Notes under the pieces: generated by a model
What the model was told of the DNA's origin: nothing
Seen by the model: the letters and a program-made list of their open reading frames with translations, nothing else
Databases searched by the model: none
Position numbers and translations under genes: made by a program
Shown here: one piece after another, positions 47,722 through 60,000 of the stretch
Numbering within the stretch: the first letter of the stretch is position 1
Layout: the number at the start of each line of letters is the position of its first letter
From: Timema cristinae
Taxonomy: Eukaryota; Arthropoda; Insecta; Phasmatodea; Timematidae
Reading direction: 5' to 3'
Length of the DNA: 64,000 nt
Assembly: GCA_039000515.1 (NCBI GenBank)
Contig: JBCFYV010000100.1
Location: 24,129,769-24,193,768 of the forward strand

Positions 47722-48256
47722 TGGCCCGTCTACAACCAAACGCACCCGCTTGTCGGACTCGCAACTACGCAATAACGTAATTTTGTCTGTCTACAATAGC
47801 TTACGCAAACACAATCGTATGTCGGAACTGTCGGACCAGCTTGTCGGGAGGAGATGAACATTGTCCATCTCTTGCGTTTATGTAGTTGCGTTGGCTTGCG
47901 TTCAGCCAATCAAAAAACAAATGTGGATGGACTACTAAAATCAAATAATTGGAAGTTATTTGGTCTATAACAAAAACGATTGGAAATGTATAGTAATGAA
48001 TACAGGATTTCCTATTAAAATCATGTGTATTTATCAAGTTAATTATTTTTTAAATATTTATTTCTTATTTGAAAACATTAATATGAATTTGACATATAGT
48101 GATCATTGATGTTTGTTCCTATTGGTTGAAATTACGTTTTACGACTTTTCATTGTAGACAGTCTATTTTATATTTAATAAAAGCGTAATTACGAGTGCAT
48201 TTGCGATTGCGTAGTTGCGAGTCCGACAAGCGGGTATGTTGGTTGTAGACTGGCCT
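47722..48256. mobile_element. 535-bp Harbinger-like MITE with TTA duplication
   Basis: Ends TGGCCCGTCTACAACCAA and (reverse) AGGCCAGTCTACAACCAA, each followed by ACCCGCTTGTCGGACTCGCA and ACTACGCAA, a long inverted repeat. It is flanked by TTA (47719-47721 and 48257-48259), the usual Harbinger/IS5-type duplication. A 78-codon minus frame inside (48037-47801) is unrecognised. Confidence 0.8.
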
Positions 48257-48259
48257 TTA

Positions 48260-49188
48260 ACGTGACAATGTGGGCCTTTTTATTACAACTATTACAGACA
48301 TATGAAACATAAATTTAAGGACTTTTCAAGGATTAAAACTGTCATTTCTCATACTGCCAAAAGCTAAACAAGTCAATAGAAAAAATATTATAAACCGTAC
48401 CAAATTTTAGATGGATGGAAAACAATAACCTTTCTCTAAATTTAATAAACAGATATGACTATAAAATAGTAATCTAACTTTATTGTCACTTATTTCACTC
48501 TCCTTGGTTTATTGGTTAGTGTAATCATTCTAGATTCAGTATATATTGTAGTGTGGCTAGAACAGGAATTTAAGCGCTAACGTGGATGGGAGATGAACTA
48601 ATAGCTATCAGCGGGCATTTTAGTGCAAAACTGTAATTATAAGTAATTAAAGTGTTAATAGGTAGTCAAAAATATTAAAAGAATGATTAAAAATGACGGT
48701 TTTAGAGCAACTTATAAAAAAATGGCGACTTCACATGAATTAAGATTTTTAAATATAGGAAATTAAAGAAAACAACATTGTATTTCATCGACAGTAGCGC
48801 TAATGCGTTTGTAAGAGAAGTTAACACTGTATCTCCTTGCCCCTATAGATATACCAACCCATGTGCGGCACTATCTCCAAGATAGAAATTTCATGTCCCG
48901 GTGCATCTTAAATCGCAGTCTTTACAGCCATTTTAAAAATAAATATTAAAACATGGAAATTCCAGGACTTTTCCATGCCTTGAACAGACACACATTAAAT
49001 TCCGGGTCTTTCAAGGACCGTATACCCTGCTATTAGATGTGGCTAATGCGAGGAGAACCAACCAAGAGAAACATATGATGTAAACTTTGACAGCGAGAGG
49101 CTACAAATAGAGCTAGGGAGTGAGAACTATCAGGATGAGCGTGTGAAATATCTGAGCACAGCCTACAGACTGGATGGTTCTACAGTCC
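48260..49188. other. Intronic sequence, no gene
   Basis: Mostly AT-rich. 48955-49030 contains GTCTTTCAAGGACCGTATAC followed by CCTG, resembling a DNA-transposon terminus without an evident partner. Confidence 0.4.
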
Positions 49189-49655
49189 GAGGGAACTGCA
49201 GGTCTCACGGAGGAGAGTCTCTCTCTCCCTCGGCTATACTAGACTACAACCTCTGAGGGAACTGCAGGTCTAAGGGAGGAGAGATTCTCTCTCCCTTGGT
49301 TATACTAGACTACAACCTCTGAGGGAACCGCAGGTCACACGGAGGAGAGATTCTCTCTCCCTTGGTTATACTAGACTACAACCTCTGAGGAAACTGCAGG
49401 TCTCACGGAGGAGAGATTATCTCTCCCTCGGCTATACTATGCTACAACCTCTGAGGGAACTGCAGGTCACACGGAGGAGAGATTCTTTCTCCCTCAGCTA
49501 TACTAGGCTACAACCTCTGAGGGAATTCTCCCTTGGTTATACTAGACTACAACCTGTGAGGGAACTGCAGGTCTTTTGGAGAATGGATTCACTCCAGCTT
49601 GGCTATACTAGGGGACAAACTTTGAAAGAAATGCAGGTTTTATGGAGGTTAGATT
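49189..49655. repeat. 66-bp minisatellite (about 7 units)
   Basis: The unit contains GAGGGAACTGCAGGTCTCAC, GGAGGAGAGATTCTCTCTCC and TTGGTTATACTAGACTACAA with CCTCT. The fifth-to-sixth units carry an internal deletion, and the last units are diverged. Confidence 0.93.
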
Positions 49656-50749
49656 GTCTTTCCTTTAATTGCTAAACCTTTCCGCTTACGGTTGTTACAA
49701 CTATAGGCAAGATGCTAAAGACAGGCCAGTGCTAGTACCGTATCGACCAACCAGCGTCGCAAAAATCGTAACATTTAAAGATAATAAAATGGCAAAAATG
49801 TTAGCCTGCACCAAGAATGTGGTGCCCTCACAGCCTTTGGCTGAGTCTAGATCATATGGGCAGCGAGCGACGACGACCTCTCTAGTTCTGTTTGTACGGT
49901 TTGATACGGAGAACGATGATGGACGAGAGCGGCAGGACGGCTCCACACGTCGCAGGTTCGAGACACCACATTTTCGGGTGCCGCTCTGGTTCCAGTTCAG
50001 TTCTAGATGTCATCAGTGAACGTTGTTTCTTTAAAAAGGAAATCTTGCAGGAAGGTTAATAGAAGGCTGGTGAAATGCAAGTGTCACCTGGTCAAGTGAA
50101 AATGTAATCAAAAATCATAAATGAAAGTTCAAATCCTCACATAAGTTGACGGACATTGAGATTGAAGCGTTGATTTCGGGGGTGCAGTCGAGGCCATGCT
50201 TGGGGAATGATTGCCACGATGATTTCGACAACACTGTCATAACTAGAAATCTGTGGAATGAGATTGAATCATCAATCAATCAACTTGACTCCATGTTGGC
50301 GACTGGACGAGAGTACCGCTTTTATTATATCGGCACCGTTTACCGCTCGTATCGTGCCACGAGGCCTTACACTTGAAAGCTTATCTTGTATAGAAAACAC
50401 ACTTATATTTATTATGTTAATGTATATTTCTAGCAATGTTCAGTCTATTTGGTAAGGAGTAAAATAATTGATATTAAGTTGTGTATCTACTTTTTTATTC
50501 CCTTATCCTTATTTTATATTATACTCTTTTTATGATGACATGTTTAAGTGATTTTTCACCATCTTCAATACTTGTATTAAAAACGATTGTTTCAAAACAA
50601 GTATCTACAACCTATATCAAGGACGCTGATAGGCGAGACGACAGTAAGGGGGGCAATAGTTCACGACTTGGTATCACCCAACTATAAAAAATATTACCCT
50701 TTTATAATCAATCATTAGTCATTACTAACCCACACCATTTGTCACGAGG
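49656..50749. other. GC-richer unique intronic block (49680-50390), no proven gene
   Basis: A 116-codon plus-strand frame (49669-50019) and an overlapping minus frame exist, but there is no domain and no convincing splice pattern. The block is less AT-rich than the rest of the intron and could be regulatory or part of an unrecognised transcript. Confidence 0.4.
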
Positions 50750-50935
50750 TATAGGCCGGGAGTCAAGTTCACAATATACTAGATTTTAGGTGACAAGACC
50801 AAGGTTCGATTCCAGAGTGGGTTATTTGGGGCTCGTATAACACACGCGATTAATCACTATCGTTTTCTTATCCACTCTTGGTTCTAATGCGGTTGCATTT
50901 ACTTTAAAATACCTTCCTTATTACTAAATTATGAT
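50750..50935 (+). mobile_element. tRNA-derived repeat fragment
   Basis: GACCAAGGTTCGATTCCAG (box B) after an eroded head, then GGGTTATTTGGGGCTCG and a TCTAATGCGGTTGCATTTAC body comparable to the SINE B body. No tail. Confidence 0.5.
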
Positions 50936-52340
50936 ATTAATAATAACTTTTTGTGTTAAACACAATAATAAAATATTAGCCACAAATTAGAATTATACTA
51001 AAAACATCTTAGAAAAAAATTATCAGAGAGAAAATATAAGAGAAGCTATTTAGATACGGGAACATCCAAAAAGGTATATATACATTTATACGGGCAAAAA
51101 TGACAGTTTACTATATTATTGGAGGTATTAGTAATATCTATAAAGTGCAGGAGGATCCATTATTTTGGGTACCCCTGATCCCAAGGGAAGGCCTCTTTTG
51201 CCACTCAGCTATGGGAACGGTTTGACAGATGGGAACTATATAAAATGCTCTCCGTCCTTCATTTGACACAACGAAATCTCAATTTTATATTTAAAAAAAT
51301 GAAACAATAACTATAAGGAGCTCCAAGTATTTTATTTCTGGCTTACTCTTATAGAATTATTTTTTCTATCGTAGTTTGTTTGTAATAGGATCAGATCTAC
51401 TTTAGTGATTCATGAATCAAAACTTTCGTATACTCCCAAATTTCTCGGTATTTAACTTATAGACCACGGAAAAAACAAAAGAAATTTCAAAATGTTTTGC
51501 ATAAAATAAAGGCCTTGCAGCTCCCACAAGAACAATAGGGTGAATTTAAATTTAGGGGGTGGGGGAAATTTCTCAACTACATAATTGGAACGAATGCAAT
51601 CGAAATAGTCCAAGTTTTTAAGTTTTCACTTCAATCTAAATTATCCTAATGATGTTATTCAATTATCTGACATAGTTACTGAAAGAAGTTCGTCTGTGGT
51701 CAAGGTACGCCGTAAGCGCGCGGGGTACGCAACCCGCAGCACACTCTGTATTCTATTCGGCCTAACTGCCACGGCTCGAACACAAGAACTGTGAGCGCGT
51801 TGAGGGGTGGGGGAACCAAAACAACACAGCCGCATTCAAAACACAGTTATATACGCTATGCAGCGTACGAGTATCGAGTGGATTCACCAATGGAATGGTG
51901 GTAAGCAGGGCTACGAGTCGGTTCAATAAGTTAGGAAAAAGCCAATTAAACAGGAACCCTTAGGTAAGTATTATTAAGGGCGTTTATAATTACTTTTGTT
52001 TGATATCTATTATTTCCATAAAGGTCAACATAGTGACTTTCAAGCAATGTCTGTCTCGAACACTGGATGGATTCTAGTTGGTCCTAGACTTGATTTCAAC
52101 AAAGTTGACAGGCGAGGCAAACAAAGTTAACGGAAATAGCTTGAGGCTAGCACACGAAATTGTGATACTTTTAAAATTATACTAAATAATCTTTGTTGAG
52201 TAGCAAATACCTAGATTATTAAAAGGAGCATTAAACAGTAAATCTAGCCAATGAAAATGTCAATATAGTCAAGCAAAGCTTAGTTCTAAGAGCATAAAGT
52301 CTATAAAATGCGAGTATTAAAACAAACGAGTTTTTTTGTT
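50936..52340. other. Intronic sequence, nothing firmly recognised
   Basis: 51700-51800 is CG-rich. 51165-51225 has a faint box-B/box-A order on the minus strand. No coding frame is supported. Confidence 0.4.
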
Positions 52341-52570
52341 ATCATCGCGTCTTACTACCCGTTCAATTTATACCCTAACGGGTAGAGATGTGGTAGGAAG
52401 CATTTTAGGGGTAATATATGCACATTTTCGTGGAAGGAAAATGGGAAAGCAATAAGAAAAAACCACCCTCAGTAGACCCAACCGGGATTCTAACACCGAT
52501 CTCCCTGTCTTCAGCAGGCCAGACTTACACGAGAGAAACACCTTGGACAGTTCGGCCACTGAAGCGGGCA
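52341..52570 (-). mobile_element. SINE family C-like copy
   Basis: Tail TCATCGCGTCTTACTACCCG, a rearranged following segment, body TGCACATTTTCGTGGAAGG, box-B complement CGGGATTCTAACACCG and head complement GTTCGGCCACTGAAGCGGGC. No clear duplication. Confidence 0.65.
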
Positions 52571-53955
52571 GCAAACATGTTAATACTTATTATTTATATT
52601 CATGATTTTTTCCACATCGTCTAACTACTCGTCACGGCTACCAGCATTTAGCTAGACTAACAGAGTAGAATGGGCGAAGCCGAACTTAGAAAAAAATGCA
52701 CCGACAATAACTATAAAATAATAACAAACATAATATAACAAAATGTTCCAAGTTTGGGTGAACAAATGTTTGTATTTTCTAAAAGGTTATTTCTATGAAG
52801 AGTGGACTGTAGCTTTGATATTCTACTCTTTATCACAAATAAATGGCTGATTAAATTTAGCACGAACCTGACTTGCTGCAGTTGATACGAGAATTCATTA
52901 AATTCGTGGAAGTATCGGGTTTGGCCTACATGCCCGGGGATTCCAAGGAGATCAGCCTTGTCGGTCACGTGAGAGACTTCGTCACGAGACACACACATGG
53001 CCGCCACTGGAATATCCCGACCACAAGTGCGGCTTTTAACAGCCCTAGCCTAAATGTTCGGCTATCGACTACAGACCAATTTCAATATTAAAATACAAAC
53101 GATATAAAGTATGTTAACACAATGTAATGTTCCAAACAAGACTGGAATAAGTAGCAATGTTCAATGAGAGAGGTGAATAAGCTTCCGCGGACTGATTTGG
53201 TTGGTACAGACGAGAGTACAAAACAATTAACAAAAAGGGGAGGTCAGGTCTATCGCATCGTAACAAGAGTTGTTTCCAATGATGTAATATATTTCCTATA
53301 AACATAGTACATTCAAATTAAACCTAAAGTAAGCTATCCGAGAAGTTTTTGACGCTAAAACAGAGGTTCTTATAACGCTAATAGATGACAGTTTGACCGG
53401 ACTGCTGAAAAAATGACGCTACGCCCGAGTCGACAGAACAGCCGAGGCCGTTATAACCAAGTTCGATTGTATAGTTAAACGTTATTTTACAAACCATATT
53501 TCACTAGGTTAACGCGCGTAAAGAGATTTTAAAATCCATCTCAAATTAATTAGCATCATTAGATTAGATATGATTCACAACTACGTTTAAAGAGCATCAC
53601 GCAACCAGGCCTTGTTATATGTACACCACCTCCAGAACCAAACTGAAAAAAACCTGACGTGTCTCTCCGGTTTTGAATCTACAAGACAACTAACCGGCTA
53701 CATCAACAATAAAACATCATTTAACAACTTGACAAACATCCGCATCGGTGTGGGCCCACGAACTAAACGTCAGACTCATCTGGTTTAGTGTGCATGTGAG
53801 GAGGTCTAGGCCGCAATTCGAATACTGGCCGAATGTTCTGAGGGGAGCTTTTTATAGATAGTCCCCCCCCCTCCTCCTCCATACATACCCAGGTATGTTT
53901 CCTCTAAATTCTAACGTTTTCATTCCTACAACATTGACAATGATAAATGCAGATA
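52571..53955. other. Intronic sequence; less AT-rich block at 52870-53060
   Basis: The block is open on both strands (minus 53007-52711, 98 codons) with no known domain. An alternative first exon is conceivable, but no good donor was found. The rest is unassigned. Confidence 0.4.
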
Positions 53956-53963
53956 TCTCAGGA

Positions 53964-54524
53964 CAGGGGTGGGGAAGCTTTTTGCACTTCATGTACAGTA
54001 AATTTAGTCAAAATTATAAAGGCGTACTTTCCCAAAATATAAGTTAAAGTCTTTATAGGAACCCATAAAGGATCAAATGGTTGACTGAACTTTTTTCCTT
54101 TCAATCAATAAGGACTTATTTCAATTTTGTATATATTTACTATATACGGTATTCATAGAGGAATTTAAAAAATACATAAATTATAAATATTGTTTTCTCG
54201 AGTTTGATCTCCATGGCTCTTGGTTAATTTTTAAATTTAACTGTAGATATGTATTGTACAACCATACTTAATATAATTATATATTAGCATGTAATAGGGA
54301 TTATAAAATCTAGTAGAAAATCACTCAAGAATAGAGTTCTGTGAACTAAACATCTAAACAGTTAAAAAAAAACACTTAATTTTATAATATCGTAGGAACA
54401 CAATCTTAAGTTCGAGAAATTAATATTTATAAACGGTGAAGATACATAATTTAAAAAATAAAGCAATAAGGCTGCACCAAAAACTCCAAAAGGCCATAGT
54501 AGCTTTTAAGGTTCCCCATCCCTG
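53964..54524. mobile_element. Non-autonomous hAT-like element, 561 bp
   Basis: Left end CAGGGGTGGGGAAGCTTTTT; the reverse of the right end is CAGGGATGGGGAACCTTAAA. Flanks TCTCAGGA (53956-53963) and GCTCAGAG (54525-54532) are a partial 8-bp duplication. The interior is A/T-rich and non-coding. Confidence 0.7.
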
Positions 54525-54532
54525 GCTCAGAG

Positions 54533-55080
54533 AAATAATGATGTTTTATAGGAAATCAGTAATTAAAAAGATTAGTTTTATTTTGTAATTTACTCTTTTT
54601 AATCGATTAATTTCATATTTTACATCATGAGGTGTATTAATTTAATGTACTATTAAATATTTAATAGTTTCCAAACAAATTATAAAAATATTCTGGAAGT
54701 TTGTACAAACATAGGGGGACATTGTAAGCGTGGCACTTGGCGGGCTATCAGTGATTGCTGTTTTTTGGGACGAACAGCCGAAGTTCAGAGTATTCCGTAC
54801 TAGCCCATTTTGAAGGAGAGCCAAGATGTGCATTGTATTGCAAATTCAAGGAAACATTATAATAAAGAAAATGATGATTAAAATTCTTAAGCTTTTATAT
54901 ACTTAAATCAATAAGCTATATATTTGTTTTTTAAATTTTAAAAATTCGTAAGCTAGGTCTACATTATATATAATTAAAATTACTAAACTAAATTATGTAT
55001 GCCTGGTTACATTCTCTGAGAAGGTTGAGAATTTCCCAGAAAATGTATAATTATCCTGTCCAGAGTTAATAATGCACACT
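54533..55080. other. Intronic AT-rich sequence, nothing recognised
   Basis: A 63-codon minus frame at 54833-54642 lies in a less AT-rich patch, without recognisable similarity. Confidence 0.4.
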
Positions 55081-55736
55081 TCGACAATTGGGACGGATTA
55101 TACAATGACTTAAGAGACGATCTAGCAGAACGACTACAACGACTACAAAACACATGTGTTCGATACATATTTACTTAAACGGCATGACCATATTTCTAAG
55201 TATTTTAATTAACTGGGTTGGTTAAGAATCAATGAAAGACGAAGGCTATACCTATTAGTATTGCTTCACAAAATATTATCAACATCTCAGCCTCAATACC
55301 TATCCCACGGTTCCTATTTCTGAAGGATAAACACAGCCGAGCTACTAGATCAGAATCCACTCTACATATGTATATTCCCATACATAATCTCAAACATATG
55401 CTCGTTCTTTTACTGTCCTGGCATCACAGGCTTAGAACAAACTAAATAACTCGACTCGTCACCTAACATCTAAAATTACCTTCAATCCTGCGTTAGGCAA
55501 TTTATCTTGTATAACAAACTAAACTGAATTCTTGAAGCGATGTAAGCTTTAAATGAGTGTATAAATGACAGTGCAAATGTTTTTTATCTTATTTGAATAT
55601 TCCCTTATTAAAATTAGTTTGTTTTTCAATAAATGTAGTAGTATATGTTGTATTCAACGCTGGTTAAGTGAAAAAGAAAGCTAATGCCTTAACTTCACCA
55701 GATAAATAAAGGCCATTATTATTATTATTATTATTA
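55081..55736 (+). pseudogene. LINE (CR1/Jockey-like) reverse-transcriptase 3' end, dead
   Basis: From 55117 the frame reads DDLAERLQRLQNTCVRYIF. After a frameshift it gives LKRHDHISKYFN, stop, LGWLRINERRRLYLLVLLHK. Then ESTLYMYIPIHNLK and a region like WHHRLRT follow. This is the standard C-terminus of CR1/Jockey-type RT proteins. The 3' end closes with AAATAAAGGCC and an (ATT)n tail at 55714-55735, so this is a 5'-truncated retrotransposed copy. Confidence 0.85.
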
Positions 55737-57335
55737 TATTTTACATTCAACACAAAGGTTAATAAATGAAATAGGATTGTAAAGCTCATTAGAAAAAGTG
55801 AAATCACATGGCGTGGAGAGAGGACAAGATAATAACAGTGATTAATCAAATATGGAAAACTACCTAAAGTGCACCCGGCTGAGATTCAAACTCCAACCTC
55901 CCTGTCCCAATAAATCCAGTATAAGAAAGCTTGGCACTTGAATAGTTGAGCAGAAATTTATAAACGCCAGAGAGCAAGTGGGTTTATAAGGTTACTGGGC
56001 GCAGTTGTCATGTAGTAGGAGAACAACAAGAAGGAGGAAATAAAACTGACAATACCGTTTGGATTTAAAAAGATCCATTCTATGCTCCTATACCAGTTAC
56101 CTTTAGTTTCGAGGGAATTTAGTTCTCAATGATCAATCATAATGTTAACAGTTTTTGAAATATCTAAGCTACCCTAAGCACCATCTTAAGCCACGTACGC
56201 GAGCACACCAGAGAGGGTTTGGAAAAGCGTTCTATTCGAAATGAGAGGAGACATGATTGGAAATTAGAAAACTGAGTCGAGTTCTCACAGCTGAGTTTTG
56301 TAATTGCTAACCAAAGGTATATTCTAGATTGAAATACAAAGAATCTATTGGTTTCTTCATCATCCAAGGTGGAGGCAAACATTGTATTCCTTTCTTAAGG
56401 CCCCAAACACATCCAGTTGCACACCCGAACCATTTATTTCGGGTTAAGTAGTGTGGGTACATACAAAGCTATTAGTTATGCACTTTTTTTTTCTAATTGA
56501 GAATTTTAGTGCCACTGTTAAGATGTATGTTTGAATCTCAAGTAAGTCTAGTCTTATGGATTCAAGCTACAAGTTATTTTCATAGAAAGCCTGTTGTTTA
56601 AAAACTCCCCTTGCCAAGATTGTGCGAATAAAAATATTAGTCATATTTAATATTATTAAGTCTGTTTGGTTAATAATGCAAAGATACACTATACACTAAT
56701 CCTTTAGGAAGTATTATTGGAAGCTTTCCATAACTTTTTAATCGATAAATTAAATAACAAGGTTGACTAAGTAAATTTGTAAATTTGTTAAAAACAAAGC
56801 CTGTACAACCATTTCTTGTAAAGACTGCAATATCTAAGCAATGCATTTTGTTTTAACGTCAAGTAACAAAATCTTTCACTTTTGTTTCAGATTTTAGGTG
56901 CGGAAGTCAATTTTTAAATTTAATGACTTTTCAATTAATGTTGGTGCTCGAAAGTGAACTTCCTATATATATAAAAGGGTTTATATAGTTATATTTTATA
57001 TGGGGAACGTGGTTGGAAGTAGGGACAAATGCCTCAATTCCACCTCCTTCCACTTATGGCCTGCAATATTAAACAGACATACACCATTAAATAATAAGGG
57101 CCCAAACATGTTATACCAAAGCAGAGCAACTCAAAATAAATACAAGAAAAGACAAACGAGTTTGTATGTTTTACTTAAGAAATAATATTTTGACGTTAGT
57201 GGTTAATAAGGCAACCAATAAAGATATTTTGTTGGAAAGGGAATTACATACATTTTGAGTATTATTTTTATATTGTATCAATAATAGCCGAAGAAAAAAA
57301 AAATCCGTTGCAGGCTACATAGATTAGTGTATGAA
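55737..57335. other. Intronic AT-rich sequence; faint tRNA-derived scrap at 55860-55910
   Basis: GCACCCGGCTGAGATTCAAA resembles the box-B side of the SINEs on the minus strand. No gene. Confidence 0.4.
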
Positions 57336-58110
57336 GGTAAGAGATTAGTTTTAGTTACCTTTGAAACACGGTGTTTCTTATACGCGTATAAGAGCTATCA
57401 GCGATTAGAACCATCTAACACAGGAGGAAAGTATAAAGAGAGTGAATGTAAGAAATTAGTTTTAGTTACCTTTGAAACACGGTGCTTCTTATAACGCGTA
57501 TAAGAGCTATCAGCGATTAGAACCATCTAACACAGGAGGAAAGTATAAAGAGAGTGAATGTAAGAGATTAGTTTAGTTACCTTTGAAAACGGTGCTTCTT
57601 ATAACTTGTATAAAGCTATCAGCGATTTGAACCATCTAACACAGAGGAAAGTATAAAGAGAGTGAATGTAAGAGATTAGTTTCAGTACCTTTGAAAACAC
57701 GGTGCTCTTTATAACGTTATAAGAAGCTATCAGCGATTAGAACCATCTAACACAGGAGAAAGTTAAAAGAGAGTGAATGTAAAGATTAGTTTTAGTTTAC
57801 CTTTGAAACACGTGCTTCTTAAACGTGTAATAAGAGTATCAGCGATTTGAACATCTAACACAGGAGAAAGTATAAAGAGAGTGAATGTAAGAGATAGTTT
57901 AAGTTACCTTTGAAACACGGTGTTCTTATAACGTGTATAAGAGCTATCAGCGATTTGAAGCATCTAACACAGGAGGAAAGTATAAAGAGAGTGAATGTAA
58001 GAAATTAGTTTTAGTTACCTTTGAAACACTGTGCTTCTTATAACGTGTATAAGAGCTATCAGCGATTTGAACCATCTAACACAGGAGAAAAGTATAAAGC
58101 GAGTGAATGT
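57336..58110. repeat. 112-bp minisatellite (about 7 units)
   Basis: The unit contains GTAAGAGATTAGTTTTAGTT, ACCTTTGAAACACGGTGCTT, GTATAAGAGCTATCAGCGAT and CATCTAACACAGGAGGAAAG. Units differ mostly by single-base indels in homopolymers rather than substitutions. Confidence 0.95.
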
Positions 58111-59126
58111 TCCACCTTCAAAAGGATGTTAAACAATATCGTGTTTAACATATTTCAAATATATTTTAAACTTGAAGTGCATTTTAATAGGGCAAAGAAA
58201 CCAAAGATTACTCTGACTGTTGACAAATTAAAGTTATCCAGCAGAGGCAAAAAAAACAAACAACAGATCCATTGTATTGCAAAACCACAAGAATGTTTCC
58301 AGAAGGGCAGCAATATCCTGTATCAATAAAGACATTTCAAAAGCAGAGTGAAACAATCCGCTCATTGTTTTGTTTCTCAACAAGCTGTCCCCTAAAACAT
58401 TTTTATTCAAAACTTAAACATAAATATTCGCATTGCTGGGCAAGCTGACAAAGGCGTCAGCCCTATAATGTATGGATTAACACGAAGCAAAGGTCAGGGT
58501 TCAAATCTCAGCTTGGTATATTGAGGTGGTTTTACCATAAACAATATTTTTTATGCGAAATGCAGATAAGACTGAACTCTAATTTATATTTCAAGAATAT
58601 AATATGCAAATAGCCCAGAAGGGTGGCTATGACTTGAAGAATAGTGAATTCAAAAGTAGGTATATATTTTTCATTGTGACTTTTAGTTTGTGTTGGTGGC
58701 TTGATGCAGCTTTTAAAAAAAACCTCTAAACATGGGTCAGAGACATGCATAAATAGGCTAGTCTAGTTGTATGGGTATCGCCTTTAGAAAAACTTTGACA
58801 TATGTTTACAAAATCTACTCACTTTCATGTGCATTTATGCAAATATATGTGTTATACAGATGTCAATCTTGACAGTTGTAAGATAAATATATTGGACTTT
58901 GGTTAATGTTGATTATCCAATTCACATTAATTAATATAATACATTTAAAAAAGTTATTATTTGGATATAATTGTCTAGTATTAATCTTCAACTTCTTGTT
59001 CAGTAAAAGTTTCCTCTTCTAAATTCTCTCTTCACTTTTTATAGTGAATAACCAACTCTTCTCCAGTAAATTTCCGCTTCTCAAAGCGCAGTGTAGTTAC
59101 TTTTATTTTATTTCTGATCCTCCTAA
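58111..59126. other. Intronic sequence; tRNA-derived scrap at 58450-58545
   Basis: CAGGGTTCAAATCTCAGC (box B) followed by TATTGAGGTGGTTTTACC is a SINE fragment on the plus strand. 58110-58330 holds a plus-strand frame rich in Lys without a known domain. Confidence 0.45.
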
Positions 59127-60000
59127 CCCAGCGCAATTCCCCAGTGTAATCCCCAACGCAGCTCACCCAGTGTAATCCCCAACACAGCTCACCCAGCGCA
59201 ATTCCCCAACGCTCCTCGCCCATTGTAATCCCCAACGCAGCTTACCCAGTGTAATCCCCAACACAGCTAACCCAGTGTAGTCCCCAACACAGCTCACCCA
59301 TTGTAGTCCCCAACGCAGCTCACCCAGGTAATTCCCCAACGCCCTCACCCAGTGTAATCCCCAACGCAGCTCACCCAGTGAAATTCCCCAACCAGCTCAC
59401 CCATTGTAATCCCCAACCAGCTTACCCAGTGTAATCCCCAACCAGCTCACCCAGTGTATCTACTTCACATTATATAAGCACCGGTTATACACCGTTCGGT
59501 ATACGCACTTACGCTAATGTGTAATGGTAGAATTGTGAATAAATGAAGGACCTACAGTTAACGTGAATCCGAACCACGGTGAGACCAGGCTATTCCCCAC
59601 CCAGTGTATCCCCAACACAGCTCACCCATTGTAATCCCCAACACAGCTCACCCAGTGTAATCCCCAACACAGCTAACCCAGTGTAATCCCCAACACAGCT
59701 CACCCAGTGTAATCCCCAACACAGCTCACCCAGTGTAATCCCCAACACAGCTCACCCATTGTAGTCCCCAACGCAGCTCACCCAGTGTAGTCCCCAACAC
59801 AGCTAACCCAGTGTAGTCCCCAACACAGCTCACCCATTGTAATCCCCAACACAGCTCACCCAGTGTAATCCCCAACGCAGCTCACCCAGTGTAATCCCCA
59901 ACACAGCTCACCCAGTGTAGTCCCCAACACAGCTAACCCATTGTAATCCCCAACACAGCTCACCCAGTGTAATCCCCAACCACAGCTCACCCCCGTGTCA
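59127..60000. repeat. 26-bp minisatellite interrupted by a SINE A fragment
   Basis: Unit CCAGTGTAATCCCCAACA plus CAGCTCAC, about 30 copies with TTG/GTG and AAT/AGT variants and occasional 24-25-bp units. The array is broken at 59470-59600 by a degraded SINE. Confidence 0.96.
59477..59600 (-). mobile_element. SINE family A fragment inside the minisatellite
   Basis: AAGCACCGGTTATACACCGT, GCACTTACGCTAATGTGTAA and GAATCCGAACCACGGTGAGA match the tail half of family A with many deletions. The tRNA-like head is missing. Confidence 0.85.

Noticed and set aside
48955..49185. Possible LINE or transposon coding remnant before the 66-bp array
   Set aside because: Translations gave no convincing conserved block in any frame.
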